The notes beneath the pieces are model-generated. The model saw only the letters and a program-made list of their open reading frames with translations. It did not search any database and was not told the DNA's origin. This document shows positions 1-7,719 of a stretch of 64,000 nt of DNA, one piece after another. Each line of letters starts with the position of its first letter. Position 1 is the stretch's first letter. The DNA is from Streptomyces flavotricini (GTDB lineage: Bacteria; Actinomycetota; Actinomycetes; Streptomycetales; Streptomycetaceae): assembly GCF_020639365.1 (NCBI RefSeq), contig NZ_JAINUL010000001.1, positions 3,299,223 through 3,363,222 on the forward strand, read 5' to 3'. Position numbers and translations under genes: made by a program.

Positions 1-554
1 AGGTCCTCGCGGAGCCGCTCCACGACGGTCTTCATGCGCGCGGGGTTCTCCCGCAGCAGCCGTCCGGCTCCACCCAGGCCCAACAGCAGCTCGAGGGAGG
101 CTCGATCCGATAGCCCTACGGTCAGGTCGGGCGCAGCCTGGACGTGCGGCGCGCGGTGGGCACCGGCCACGAAACAGGCGGGCGGGCGCCGTCCCGCGGC
201 GATGTGCCGCTGTGCCACGCCGTAGGAGACCAGCGCTCCCATGCTGTGCCCGTAGAAGGCGTAGGGCTCGTCGAGGAAGGGGGTCAGCTGCCTTGTCACC
301 TCGCGTACGAGGTCGTCCATCGTGCTGACGGCGCCGGGGACGCCGGCCGCGGGCACCGACCTGGGGGGCATCGACACCGGCACCACCTCCACGCCGCGGC
401 CGAGCCATTGCCCCCAGCCCGAGAAGGACCAGGCGCTGCCGCCCGCGTGATGGAAGCAGAACAGGCGCAGCCTGGCCGACTCGTTCTTGGCCCGGATGCT
501 CTCCGCCGTACCCGCCGCCGTGGCAGCCGGGATGTTCGCCGCTGTGTGGAACAT
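1..554 (-). CDS. Type II thioesterase, 3' part cut by window edge
   Basis: Alpha/beta-hydrolase of the editing (type II) thioesterase family, which removes wrong or stalled acyl groups from PKS/NRPS carrier proteins in the cytoplasm. Reading the minus strand from ATG at 554 gives 184 residues with the family N-terminus LFCFHHAGGSAWSF (31-44), the region around PRSVP, and the nucleophile elbow GHSMGA with Ser104. The histidine-containing C-terminus lies beyond position 1. The gene is divergent from the regulator at 705 across a 150-bp promoter region. A type II thioesterase implies a carrier-protein assembly line nearby; the discrete ACP at 1737 is one candidate partner and a PKS/NRPS left of the window is another. 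Confidence 0.9.
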   Translation of the reverse strand, partial: MFHTAANIPAATAAGTAESIRAKNESARLRLFCFHHAGGSAWSFSGWGQWLGRGVEVVPVSMPPRSVPAAGVPGAVSTMDDLVREVTRQLTPFLDEPYAFYGHSMGALVSYGVAQRHIAAGRRPPACFVAGAHRAPHVQAAPDLTVGLSDRASLELLLGLGGAGRLLRENPARMKTVVERLRED

Positions 555-604
555 GCCGCCAGTGTGGCGGGCCGCTGCGGCGGGAGGGAGTGTCTTTCGA
601 ACGG

Positions 605-619
605 GGTGGTGCCACCACC
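605..619. promoter_or_regulatory. Palindrome GGTGGT-GCC-ACCACC upstream of regulator
   Basis: A perfect 6-3-6 inverted repeat lies in the divergent region between the thioesterase and the regulator at 705. The same half-sites recur with another spacer just after the regulator gene (1576-1593). It could be the regulator's operator; this is inference from position and symmetry only. Confidence 0.45.
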
Positions 620-667
620 ACCGGTGGGGCCTGCCGACCGGGCGCGACGCACCGGGATTTTCTTCGG

Positions 668-693
668 TCGGACAGAGAAATCGGACAGAGAAA
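668..693 (+). repeat. 13-bp tandem duplication before regulator
   Basis: TCGGACAGAGAAA occurs twice head to tail (668-680 and 681-693), ending 11 bases before the regulator ATG. The duplication sits over the 5' leader and just before the ribosome-binding region (GAGG at 695-698 area). It may be a replication-slippage product or a pair of direct-repeat binding sites. Confidence 0.7.
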
Positions 694-704
694 GAGGTCG
701 AGGA

Positions 705-1565
705 ATGCAGACGACTGCATCCCCTCCGGTATCAGGACTCTTACGGCGGACGCGGCTGCGGCATTTCCTGCGGGCGCGCAGGGAGCAGATCACGCCGGAG
801 GAAGTCGGTCTGGTGTACGTGGAACGCAGACGTACGCCGGGGCTGCGGCGCGAGGAGGTCGCGGCCCTGGCCGGGGTCGGGGTGTCCTGGTACACCTGGC
901 TGGAACAGGGGCGGGACATCAACGTATCCGAGGGCATCGTGAACGCGGTCAGCAATGCGCTGCGGCTCGGGGACGTGGAGCGCACGTATTTCTACCGGCT
1001 GGCCGGCCACAATCCGCCGCAGCCGACGGCGGGCCGCCGGTGGGACAGCGAGTACGCGCGGATGAACGCGCTCGTCGAGGGGTGGTCGCGCAATCCCGCG
1101 TACATCACCGACCGGTACGGACGCATCGAACTGGCCAGCCGTTCGGCGCGCTCGCTGTTCCGCATCGAAGCCCGCGGCGACAACTGCGTGCTGAAGTTCT
1201 TCACCGAGCCGTCCACGCGCGAGAAGTACCCGGAGGCGGACGAGGTGGGGCGCGGTCTGGTCGCCCAGTTCCGGGCGCAGTCGGCCCGTTTCCCGGAGGA
1301 CCGGGAGTTCGGCCGGATCGCCGAGCGGCTGAGCGAGCGCAGCCCGCGCTTCGCCACGCTGTGGGACAGCCACGAGGTGGTCGGCCCGAACCAGAGCCGG
1401 CGCAAGATCGCGCTCCCGCAGGCCGGGGTGCGGGTCTTCGACCGCGTGGTGATGAGCGTGCCGGAGAGTCCCGAATCCCTGCTGACCCTTTATGTCGCCC
1501 GGCCCGGTGCGGAATCGGCCGCGCGGCCGCGCGAGTTGGCCGGCTGCCGCGCCGAGGCCGCCTGA
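705..1565 (+). CDS. XRE-family regulator with MmyB-like ligand domain
   Basis: A 286-residue DNA-binding regulator. The N-terminus has the family signature RRTPGLRREEVAALAGVGVSWYTWLEQGRD (about residues 42-71, a Cro/C1 helix-turn-helix). It is followed by the MmyB-like PAS-type ligand-binding region (NPAYITDRYGRI, then the DREFGRIAERLSERSPRF stretch). This family often controls adjacent secondary-metabolite or oxidoreductase genes and can bind fatty-acid-like ligands. ATG at 705 was chosen because homology starts there and a GAGG-type ribosome site precedes it; the open frame further upstream is antisense to the thioesterase. It is divergent from that gene and heads the plus-strand cluster, so it is the likely pathway-specific regulator. 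Confidence 0.9.
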   Translation: MQTTASPPVSGLLRRTRLRHFLRARREQITPEEVGLVYVERRRTPGLRREEVAALAGVGVSWYTWLEQGRDINVSEGIVNAVSNALRLGDVERTYFYRLAGHNPPQPTAGRRWDSEYARMNALVEGWSRNPAYITDRYGRIELASRSARSLFRIEARGDNCVLKFFTEPSTREKYPEADEVGRGLVAQFRAQSARFPEDREFGRIAERLSERSPRFATLWDSHEVVGPNQSRRKIALPQAGVRVFDRVVMSVPESPESLLTLYVARPGAESAARPRELAGCRAEAA

Positions 1566-1575
1566 TTCCCGCGCC

Positions 1576-1593
1576 GGTGGTGTTCGCACCACC
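1576..1593. promoter_or_regulatory. Perfect hairpin GGTGGTG-TTCG-CACCACC after regulator
   Basis: A 7-bp perfect stem with a TTCG tetraloop starts 10 bases after the regulator stop codon and 143 bases before the ACP start. There is no T-run, so if it terminates transcription it does so as the U-less hairpins common in Streptomyces. Its half-site GGTGGT/ACCACC equals that of the palindrome at 605-619, so it may also be an operator ahead of the ACP operon. Confidence 0.5.
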
Positions 1594-1736
1594 ATGATCA
1601 GGAGACACTTCCTCCGCCCGTTCCCGGAACCCATGATGAATCCGTGGGACGCGGAGGAAATTCGATCCGCTGAATTCACCAGCTCCGATCCCGCAACGCG
1701 AAAGTCGGCGTTCCCAGTGATTCACGGAGGATTCTC

Positions 1737-1979
1737 ATGGATGTTTCGATCGTCAGCCGGGTGATCACGGTCCTGGGCGAACTGGACGTGCAGACGGCAG
1801 ACGTCACGCCGGACACCACGTTCGAGGCGATGGAGATCGATTCGCTGCTGCTGGAAGAACTGGCACTGCGGCTGCAGAAGACGTTCGGCGTCGAGATCGA
1901 GATGGGTGAACTCGTCCCCGAGCAGACCGTGGCGGAGGCGGCCGCGGTGATCTCGGCCAAGGGCGTCACCGTCTCCTGA
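1737..1979 (+). CDS. Discrete acyl carrier protein
   Basis: An 80-residue stand-alone acyl carrier protein. The phosphopantetheine attachment site is Ser36 in the motif MEIDSLLLEEL (family DSL). The protein is acidic, with the expected helical pattern and family-typical length. ATG at 1737 has a strong GGAGG seven bases upstream. Such proteins carry thioester-bound acyl or aminoacyl intermediates. It is the first gene of the operon-like train that contains an AfsA-like protein and a GH3-type ligase, either of which could use or load the carrier. The 3' end carries a tandem duplication that copies the stop codon (1967-1992). Confidence 0.93.
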   Translation: MDVSIVSRVITVLGELDVQTADVTPDTTFEAMEIDSLLLEELALRLQKTFGVEIEMGELVPEQTVAEAAAVISAKGVTVS

Positions 1980-2046
1980 CACCGTCTCCTGACACCGGCA
2001 CCTTCCCGGTTCACACATTCCCGCATTCACGCATTCACGCATTCAC
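1967..2046 (+). repeat. Two short tandem repeats after the ACP gene
   Basis: CACCGTCTCCTGA occurs twice in tandem (1967-1979, 1980-1992). The first copy holds the ACP stop codon and the second an in-phase-looking duplicate TGA one base later. Thirty bases further on, GCATTCAC is repeated three times (2023-2046; the last copy ends ATTCAC). Both arrays lie in the 82-bp gap before the next gene. Confidence 0.85.
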
Positions 2047-2061
2047 CGAAAGGGCACACCC

Positions 2062-2682
2062 ATGTCTTCCACCCTGCTCGTCCTCAATGAAGTCGCCGTG
2101 GCCCCCGGCCGGCTGGACCAGGTCCTCGCCGAGTGGGACCGCCTGCACCGGAAGGAGCCGGTGGCCGGCCGCGCCCTCTACGTCAGCGTCGACGACGGCA
2201 ACGTCCTGGAGATCACGCCGGTCAAGGAGCTCTCCGAGCTGGACGGCCTGAACGCGGGCTGGAAGCAGCTGTGGGAGGCCGTGTCGGACGACCTCGTCAC
2301 GGACTTCCGCCGCCACCTCCTGGAGTTCGTCGAGGCTCCCAAGGACACCGCCGACCCGCTGCCGCAGACCCCGTACGTGCAGCTGCGCTACATCGAGGTG
2401 AAGCCCCGCGAGTACGCGGCGTACCGCGAGTGGCGCGAGAACACCATCTTCGACGTCGTCCGCCGCGCGGACGAGGTGAAGACGTTCCTCGCCTACCACT
2501 CGCTGATCAGCTCGCAGCCGGGCGTGATGTTCGTGTCCGGCTTCGAGGTCGAGCCGGCCGACTACCAGGCCGTCTTCACCTCGCCGGAGTACCAGGAGAT
2601 CGTCCGTCAGGCGGGCGACCGATACATCGTGGGCGGCGAGAGCGGTCTCTACACCCGCGTCTACCAGCGCGCCGATGTCTGA
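2062..2682 (+). CDS. Unrecognised protein, two dimeric alpha/beta-barrel-like halves
   Basis: A 206-residue soluble protein that I cannot assign to a named family. It looks internally doubled. An N-terminal half (about 5-75: LLVLNEVAVAPGRLDQVLAEW) and a C-terminal half (about 110-205: YVQLRYIEVKPREYAAYREW) both read as strand, then the helix of ABM/EthD-type ferredoxin-like barrels. Such folds act as small monooxygenases, cyclases or ligand holders in polyketide pathways. There is no signal peptide. AAAGGG precedes ATG 2062. Its stop overlaps the next gene start by 8 bp, so it is probably co-translated. A role in ring or side-chain modification is inference. Confidence 0.75.
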   Translation: MSSTLLVLNEVAVAPGRLDQVLAEWDRLHRKEPVAGRALYVSVDDGNVLEITPVKELSELDGLNAGWKQLWEAVSDDLVTDFRRHLLEFVEAPKDTADPLPQTPYVQLRYIEVKPREYAAYREWRENTIFDVVRRADEVKTFLAYHSLISSQPGVMFVSGFEVEPADYQAVFTSPEYQEIVRQAGDRYIVGGESGLYTRVYQRADV

Positions 2683-3514
2683 GAAGTACGAGCTCGCCCT
2701 CACGACCCAGGGGCCGCTGTACCCGCCGAGCGAGGTCATGGACGGCGAAGGCAACTTCGTGGTGGTGGGCATGATCAATCGGCCCACCACCGCCGGCGGG
2801 ACCGCCCCCGAGTGGGGCGCGGCCGTGGTCTCGCCGGCCAGTCCGGTGCCCGAGTTCGGCCGCCTCGCCCCCTACACGGTGGTGCGCGAGCTGGACACCG
2901 ACCCCGGAGGGGCGGACCGGGACCTCGTGCTCCACACGCTGCCGCTGCCCCTGCCGTGCAACAACTACCCCATGGTGTTCGCGCCGGAGCAACGGCCCGA
3001 CGCCGACCGGGTCCGGCGCCCGAGCCACGCCTTCCACGAGGTGCCGATCCCGGACCTGCGGGCGCAGGACGGGCCCAAGGTCGTCGAGCCGGTGACCTTC
3101 GGCCGGTGGATGGAGGCGAGCGGGACCCTGGAGGTCGCCGTGACCCCGGACGGCCGGTCCGCGACGTTCGACTTCGACTTCTCCCGCCTCGTGCCGGACA
3201 GCGTCTACACGGTGATGTCGCTGCGCGCCCGCGACCTGGATCCGGCCGGCCCCACCCGGCCGGGCCCGCTCGGGGTGCCGAACGTGTTCACCACCGACGC
3301 GGACGGCTCCGGCCGCTACCACGCCACGATGCCGGACCCGTTCCCGGACCCGGAGCTGCCCGGCGCCAACCGGATCATCAACGTCGTCGTGCTGTGGATG
3401 AGCTACCAGCGCAGCTACGGCGGCGCCATCGGGGAGTTCGGCCTCGGCGGGGACATCCACGCCCACCTCAAACTGCGCGGCCCGTCCTTCCGGGACCTGC
3501 GCACCACACGCTGA
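2675..3514 (+). CDS. Unrecognised 279-residue pathway protein
   Basis: I do not recognise a family. Visible features are no signal peptide, no transmembrane segment, a segment LPLPLPCNNYPMVFAPE near 90-105, a region FGRWMEASGTLEVAVTPDG (about 142-160) that looks like a beta-sandwich strand set, and a C-terminus rich in aromatic and Gly residues (SYQRSYGGAIGEFGLGGD). The start ATG at 2675 overlaps the previous stop, and the tautomerase follows 12 bases after its own stop, so it belongs to the same transcript. It may be an enzyme or a scaffold unique to this pathway. Confidence 0.75.
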   Translation: MSEKYELALTTQGPLYPPSEVMDGEGNFVVVGMINRPTTAGGTAPEWGAAVVSPASPVPEFGRLAPYTVVRELDTDPGGADRDLVLHTLPLPLPCNNYPMVFAPEQRPDADRVRRPSHAFHEVPIPDLRAQDGPKVVEPVTFGRWMEASGTLEVAVTPDGRSATFDFDFSRLVPDSVYTVMSLRARDLDPAGPTRPGPLGVPNVFTTDADGSGRYHATMPDPFPDPELPGANRIINVVVLWMSYQRSYGGAIGEFGLGGDIHAHLKLRGPSFRDLRTTR

Positions 3515-3526
3515 GAGGTCCCACCC

Positions 3527-3745
3527 ATGCCCATCATCTCCGTCACCACCTGGGACGGCCAGGACGACGCCCAGTGCCGGGAGCTCGTGGAGGAGCTGAC
3601 CCGGACCGTCCGGAAGGTCACGGGAGCACCCCTGGACAAGATCACGGTCTACGTGCAGGAAGTGCCGCGCAACCGCTGGGCCGAGGGCGGGGCCCTGGGC
3701 AGCGACCCGGAGTTCCCGGTGCTGAGCCGGCGCCTGACCGAATGA
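3527..3745 (+). CDS. 4-oxalocrotonate tautomerase-like protein
   Basis: A 72-residue protein of the tautomerase superfamily. It begins Met-Pro-Ile, so removal of Met exposes the catalytic N-terminal proline. The beta-alpha-beta layout is visible (PIISVTTWDGQD, then the helix CRELVEELTRTVRKVTG, then KITVYVQEVP). Members interconvert keto and enol forms or act as trans-3-haloacrylate hydratases and cyclases. The length fits the 4-OT subfamily, which forms hexamers. In this operon it most likely tautomerises a beta-dicarbonyl or butenolide-like intermediate. The spacing of 12 bp from the previous gene implies co-transcription. Confidence 0.85.
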   Translation: MPIISVTTWDGQDDAQCRELVEELTRTVRKVTGAPLDKITVYVQEVPRNRWAEGGALGSDPEFPVLSRRLTE

Positions 3746-3786
3746 CGTGACCCCCTCCACCACCCGAACAGGAAAGGTCGAAAGCC

Positions 3787-4641
3787 ATGTCCGTGCCCAT
3801 GCCCCACGAGTCGCCCCAGGCCACCGATGCCAAGCCCGGCACGCTGTTCCTCGTGGGCGACGTGTTCGCCGAGTTCGCCCACCACGAGGGCGTGTTCACC
3901 GTCTCCCAGCTGGCCCGTCTGATCAGGAACGGGGCATTCCCCGAGAGCGCCGGCGACGCCGGCGGGGTCCGCGTGAGCGTGGGGCAGGGCGTCTCCCTGT
4001 TCGACGTCCAGTACGTACGCGACACCCTGGCCCGGCGCGGGCTGACGGACCTGGTCGTCATCGACGACCAGGCGCTGCACACCCGCGCCGGCCGGGAGAT
4101 CGCCCACAAGCACCGTTCCGAGAACGTGCTGATCTCCGCGCCCCGTCCGGTGGGTGACGACTGGTACGAGGCGGACCTGCTGGTCGACGGCGACAACGAG
4201 GTGATGTCCGACCACCTCACCGGGCAGCACATGCAGGGGATGCTGGCCACCGAGGCCGGCCGGCAGATGTTCATAGCGGTGGCCGAGCAGTTCTACCTGC
4301 CGCACGAGGCGGTCGGGAGCAGCTACTTCGTCATCGACTCCTTCGCGACCCGGTACCGCAACTTCCTCTTCCCGCTGCCCGCGGTGGTGCGGTGCCGCGT
4401 CCTCGCCCACCGCACCCCGCACCGCACCCGGATGACCTTCCACTGCGAACTCTCCGTGAGCCAGGGCGGGTCGGAGACCGCGGGCATGGAGGTCCGGTTC
4501 ACCGCCTTCGACACCCAGGTCTCGCACGCCAAGGAGACGCGGGCGGCGCAGCGGTCCCTCCAGGACGGGGTGGCGCTGGCCACGGCGGCGGCCGCCGCTC
4601 AGGCCCCGGCTCCGGCGCGCGCGGAGGTCCGTACGTCATGA
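3787..4641 (+). CDS. AfsA-like A-factor hotdog domain protein
   Basis: A 284-residue protein resembling the AfsA family (A-factor biosynthesis hotdog domain). The clearest match is the helix region DHLTGQHMQGMLATEAGRQMF (about 139-159), the counterpart of the DHxPGMxxxEAxRQ motif. The N-terminal part has a second hotdog-like half. AfsA proper condenses a beta-ketoacyl-ACP with dihydroxyacetone phosphate. The residues that would prove that activity cannot be judged by eye here, and some family members are dehydratases. It is followed with an ATGA overlap by a HAD phosphatase and lies 2 kb after an ACP, the context expected for phospho-butenolide chemistry. Confidence 0.8.
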   Translation: MSVPMPHESPQATDAKPGTLFLVGDVFAEFAHHEGVFTVSQLARLIRNGAFPESAGDAGGVRVSVGQGVSLFDVQYVRDTLARRGLTDLVVIDDQALHTRAGREIAHKHRSENVLISAPRPVGDDWYEADLLVDGDNEVMSDHLTGQHMQGMLATEAGRQMFIAVAEQFYLPHEAVGSSYFVIDSFATRYRNFLFPLPAVVRCRVLAHRTPHRTRMTFHCELSVSQGGSETAGMEVRFTAFDTQVSHAKETRAAQRSLQDGVALATAAAAAQAPAPARAEVRTS

Positions 4642-5369
4642 CCGATCACATGCCCGGGTACATGACCGAGTACGTCTGGGCTTCCCTGTCCGGGGCGAAC
4701 CGGCCCTACATCGTCTTCAGCGACGTCGACGAGACGCTGATCTCCGTCAAGAGCATGTTCGACTTCCTCCACTACCGGCTCGTGCGCCGGCACGGCGCGG
4801 CCGGGGAGGAGGAGTACGAGCGGATCTCCGCGGTCATCGCCCGGCGGGCCGCCGACGGCGCCCCCCGCTCCGAGATCAACCGCTTCTACTACAGCCACTA
4901 CGCCGGCGAGTCCGTGGACACCGTCACGCGGCTGGCGGACGACTGGTTCACCGAACGCACCTCCTCCACCCGCGGCTTCTACATCGACTCCACGCGCCGG
5001 GCGCTGCGCGGCCACCGGGCCGCCGGCGCGCCCCTGGTCCTGGTCTCGGGCTCGTTCCCGCCCCTCCTGGAGCCGCTGGCGCGCGAGCTGGGCGCCGCAA
5101 CGGTCCTCTGCACCCGCCCGCTGATCCGGGACGGCGTCTACACCGGCGAGGTCGGCACTCCGGTCATCGGCGAGGGCAAGCGCGCCGCGGTGCTCGCCCA
5201 TCTGGCGGCGCGGCCCGCCGTCGACCCGCGCGACTGCTTCGCGTACGGGGACCACGTCTCCGACCTGCCGATGCTCGAACTCGTGGGGCACCCCGTGGCC
5301 GTGGGCGACGATCCCGAACTGCGGGCGCACCTGGCGGCCCTCCGCCCCGAGACGATCGCCGCGCGATGA
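4638..5369 (+). CDS. HAD-superfamily (IB) phosphatase, SerB-like
   Basis: A 243-residue HAD phosphatase with all four motifs: I FSDVDETL with nucleophile Asp29 and acid Asp31; II the Ser in LVSGSFPP (about 137-144); III Lys in GEGKRAA; IV AYGDHVSDLPML with the paired acidic residues. The alpha-helical cap between motifs I and II fits the IB class that includes phosphoserine phosphatases. It removes phosphate from a small metabolite. The ATGA overlap with the AfsA-like gene suggests the substrate is that protein's phosphorylated product. The gene also overlaps the downstream kinase by ATGA. Confidence 0.92.
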   Translation: MTDHMPGYMTEYVWASLSGANRPYIVFSDVDETLISVKSMFDFLHYRLVRRHGAAGEEEYERISAVIARRAADGAPRSEINRFYYSHYAGESVDTVTRLADDWFTERTSSTRGFYIDSTRRALRGHRAAGAPLVLVSGSFPPLLEPLARELGAATVLCTRPLIRDGVYTGEVGTPVIGEGKRAAVLAHLAARPAVDPRDCFAYGDHVSDLPMLELVGHPVAVGDDPELRAHLAALRPETIAAR

Positions 5370-5995
5370 GCGGGCGCCGGTTCCACGTACTGCTCGGTCC
5401 CGACGGGGCCGGCAAGTCCTCGGCCATGGGGCGCTTGGTGTCGATGCTGCCCGAGTGGCACATGGTCTCGACGGACAGCGCGTTCGTCGCCCCCGAACAC
5501 GCCCTGATCACGAGGTTGCGGCAGGACGTGCACGAGCACCTGCTGCCCGGGCTCGGCACCGCCTACTCCGCGGACTTCCTGGCCGGCGTGCTGCAGACCG
5601 CCGTGATCCACCTCCGCGACCAGGTGCGGGAGGCGGACCCGCGGGTGCCGGTGCTGGTGGACTCGTACTACTACAAGATCCTGGCGAAGTGCCGGATGGC
5701 CGGGGTCCGAAACCGCGCGATGTACGGCTGGTGGCGCTCCTTCCCGCAGCCCAGCGGGGTGGTCTTCCTCGACGTCTCGCCCGAGTCCGCCTGGCGCCGC
5801 CGCGGTGACGGCGCACGCCTGAACTCCCTGGAGTACGACGGGGAGGACGGGAGCTGGCCCCAGTTCGAGCGCTACCAGCGGGACCTGCGCAAGCTGATGC
5901 TCGAGGAGGTGCGGGAGCTGCCGGTCACGGTGCTGGCGCAGCAGCCCGACGCCGACCGGGCGGCCGAAGCCGTACGGGAGGTGCTCACCTCGTGA
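5366..5995 (+). CDS. P-loop kinase, thymidylate kinase-like
   Basis: A 209-residue P-loop NTPase. Walker A is GPDGAGKSS at residues 11-19, close to the N-terminus as in nucleoside and small-molecule kinases. VLVDSYYYKILAK (about 93-105) fits the DRY/DSY region of thymidylate-kinase relatives, and FLDVSPESAWRRR the lid-side Asp-x-x-x-E-x-x-x-R pattern. It probably phosphorylates a pathway intermediate or activates a hydroxyl for elimination. The tandem HAD phosphatase before it makes a protect-deprotect or phospho-transfer pair plausible. It overlaps both neighbours (ATGA upstream, GTGA downstream). Confidence 0.82.
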   Translation: MSGRRFHVLLGPDGAGKSSAMGRLVSMLPEWHMVSTDSAFVAPEHALITRLRQDVHEHLLPGLGTAYSADFLAGVLQTAVIHLRDQVREADPRVPVLVDSYYYKILAKCRMAGVRNRAMYGWWRSFPQPSGVVFLDVSPESAWRRRGDGARLNSLEYDGEDGSWPQFERYQRDLRKLMLEEVRELPVTVLAQQPDADRAAEAVREVLTS

Positions 5996-7719
5996 ACACC
6001 GAATCCGTCTGGCACGCCCCGGGCCACACCGGCCGCTACCGCGAGCGCGTGTTCGCCGCGCGCGAGCGGCTGGCGGCCGAACACGCCGACCTGCGCGGCG
6101 CGCAGCAGCGCGTCCTCACCGATCTGGTGGGCTTCAACGCCTCCACGCTGTTCGGCAGGCGGCACGGGCTGGGCCGCGTCCTGACGGTGGACGACTTCCG
6201 CGAGGCCGTCCCCGTACGCGACTACGCCGACCACGCCGACCTCATCGAGCGGACGGCCGCCGGGGAGCGCAACCTCCTGTCGGCCGACGCGCCCGCCGTC
6301 TACTTCACCAGCAGCGGCAGCACCGGAGCGCACAAGAAGGTGCCCGTCACCCCGCGCTTCATGCGGACGGCCTTCATGCCGTTCTACTTCGCCGCCTGGG
6401 CCCCGCTGATCGAGCACTTCCCCGACGTGCTGGACCGGCCCGACGCCGTCCTCAACCTCAAGCACGACCCGCTGGGCGCCCCGCCCACCACGGGCGACGG
6501 CCGGCCCCATGCGGGTGCCAGCCAGGTGGACTTCGGCGCCCGCTTCGGCGAACCCCTCTCGGCCGAGCCCGGCACGGGCGCGCCGTGGGCGACGCTCCCG
6601 GTGCCGACCGAGCCCGGTGACCACCTGGAGCGGGCGTACCTGCGGCTGCGGCTGGCGGTGCAGAGCGATCTGCGCGCGCTGATCGGCATCAACCCCGCGA
6701 TGGTCGCCGCCGTCCCGTACCAGCTGAACCTGTGGTGGCCGCGGATCGTGAAGGAGGTCCGGGACGGCACCCTCGGCGGTCTGCCGCACCGGGCGCCGGA
6801 CCCGGGGCGGGCCGCCGAGCTCGGACGCCTCGCGGATTACTTCGGCACCGTGCGGCCCGCGCAGGTGTGGCCCCGGCTTCGGGCGGTCTTCTGCTGGACC
6901 ACCGGCGTGGCCTCGCTCTACCTGCCCGCCCTGCGGGAGGAGTTCGGCTCCGGAGTCACGGTCCTGCCGGCCCCGGTGGCCGCCTCGGAGGGGCCGGTCG
7001 GCGTGGCGCTGGACCGGCACGCGTCGGCGGGCAGCCTCGTCGCGTCGGCCTCGGTGTACGAGTTCGTGCCCGCCGATCAGGATCTCGCCCCGGACTCCGC
7101 CACCCTGCTGCCGCACGAGCTCGAAGCCGGCCGGGACTACCACGTGATCTTCAGCCACGTCGGCGGGCTGTACCGGTACGCCGTCGGTGACGTGGTCCGG
7201 GTCGTCGACACGGCCGGCGGGGTGCCGCGGCTGGAGTACGCGGGCCGGGGCGTCCGGTCCGACGCCGCGGGTGAGCGGCTGCGGGACGCGGAGGTGGTCC
7301 GGGCCCTGCACACGGCCCTGGACTCCGGCGGCCTCGCGCTGCGCAACGTGGCGTGCCGGGTCGAACCGGCGGGCCCCGGGCGCCCGGCGGGCCCCGGGCG
7401 CCCGGCGGGCCCGGGGGAGCTCGGGGCTCCGCGCTACGTGTTCGCGATCGCCCCGCGCACCCCCTGGCACACGGCCGAGACCGCGCGCTTCACCGCCGCC
7501 CTGGACCGTTGCCTGGCGGCGCAGTCCGCCGGGTACGCACGGGCCAGGACGGGCGGCCGGCTGGCCGCCCCCGCCGTACGCCTGCTGGACGCCGAGGCGT
7601 TCGACCGCGACTGGCACGAGGCGGTCGGCACGGGCATCCGCCCGACACAGGTCAAGGACCGCCTCTTCCGGCAGGACGACGCCCTCTGGGGGCGCCTGAC
7701 CCGGACCCCGCTCGCCTGA
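5992..7719 (+). CDS. GH3-family acyl-adenylate amide synthetase
   Basis: A 575-residue member of the GH3 family (plant JAR1 and bacterial relatives). It belongs to the ANL adenylating fold, activates a carboxylate with ATP and passes it to an amine or other nucleophile. Motif I is YFTSSGSTGAHKKVPVT (about 101-117). The FCWTTGVASLY region and YRYAVGDVVRV (about 391-401) match the other conserved ATP- and acyl-binding blocks. The start is GTG overlapping the kinase stop. The C-terminal domain carries an in-frame 18-bp DNA duplication (7368-7403) giving a PAGPGR repeat in a loop. It is the only visible ligase of the cluster and so is a good candidate for amide formation or ACP loading. Confidence 0.88.
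   Translation: MNTESVWHAPGHTGRYRERVFAARERLAAEHADLRGAQQRVLTDLVGFNASTLFGRRHGLGRVLTVDDFREAVPVRDYADHADLIERTAAGERNLLSADAPAVYFTSSGSTGAHKKVPVTPRFMRTAFMPFYFAAWAPLIEHFPDVLDRPDAVLNLKHDPLGAPPTTGDGRPHAGASQVDFGARFGEPLSAEPGTGAPWATLPVPTEPGDHLERAYLRLRLAVQSDLRALIGINPAMVAAVPYQLNLWWPRIVKEVRDGTLGGLPHRAPDPGRAAELGRLADYFGTVRPAQVWPRLRAVFCWTTGVASLYLPALREEFGSGVTVLPAPVAASEGPVGVALDRHASAGSLVASASVYEFVPADQDLAPDSATLLPHELEAGRDYHVIFSHVGGLYRYAVGDVVRVVDTAGGVPRLEYAGRGVRSDAAGERLRDAEVVRALHTALDSGGLALRNVACRVEPAGPGRPAGPGRPAGPGELGAPRYVFAIAPRTPWHTAETARFTAALDRCLAAQSAGYARARTGGRLAAPAVRLLDAEAFDRDWHEAVGTGIRPTQVKDRLFRQDDALWGRLTRTPLA
7368..7403 (+). repeat. In-frame 18-bp duplication inside the GH3 gene
   Basis: The 18-bp unit GGCGGGCCCCGGGCGCCC is present twice, plus a partial third copy running into 7415. 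It encodes repeats of a Pro-Ala-Gly-Pro-Gly-Arg loop in the C-terminal domain and is a plausible slippage hotspot. Confidence 0.8.

Noticed and set aside
144..704. Upstream extension of the regulator frame by 187 codons
   Set aside because: It is antisense to the type II thioesterase, and homology to the regulator family starts at 705, where a ribosome site is present.
3787..4641. Calling the AfsA-like gene a gamma-butyrolactone hormone synthase
   Set aside because: No butenolide reductase or receptor gene adjoins, and the match to AfsA is partial; a pathway role is more likely.
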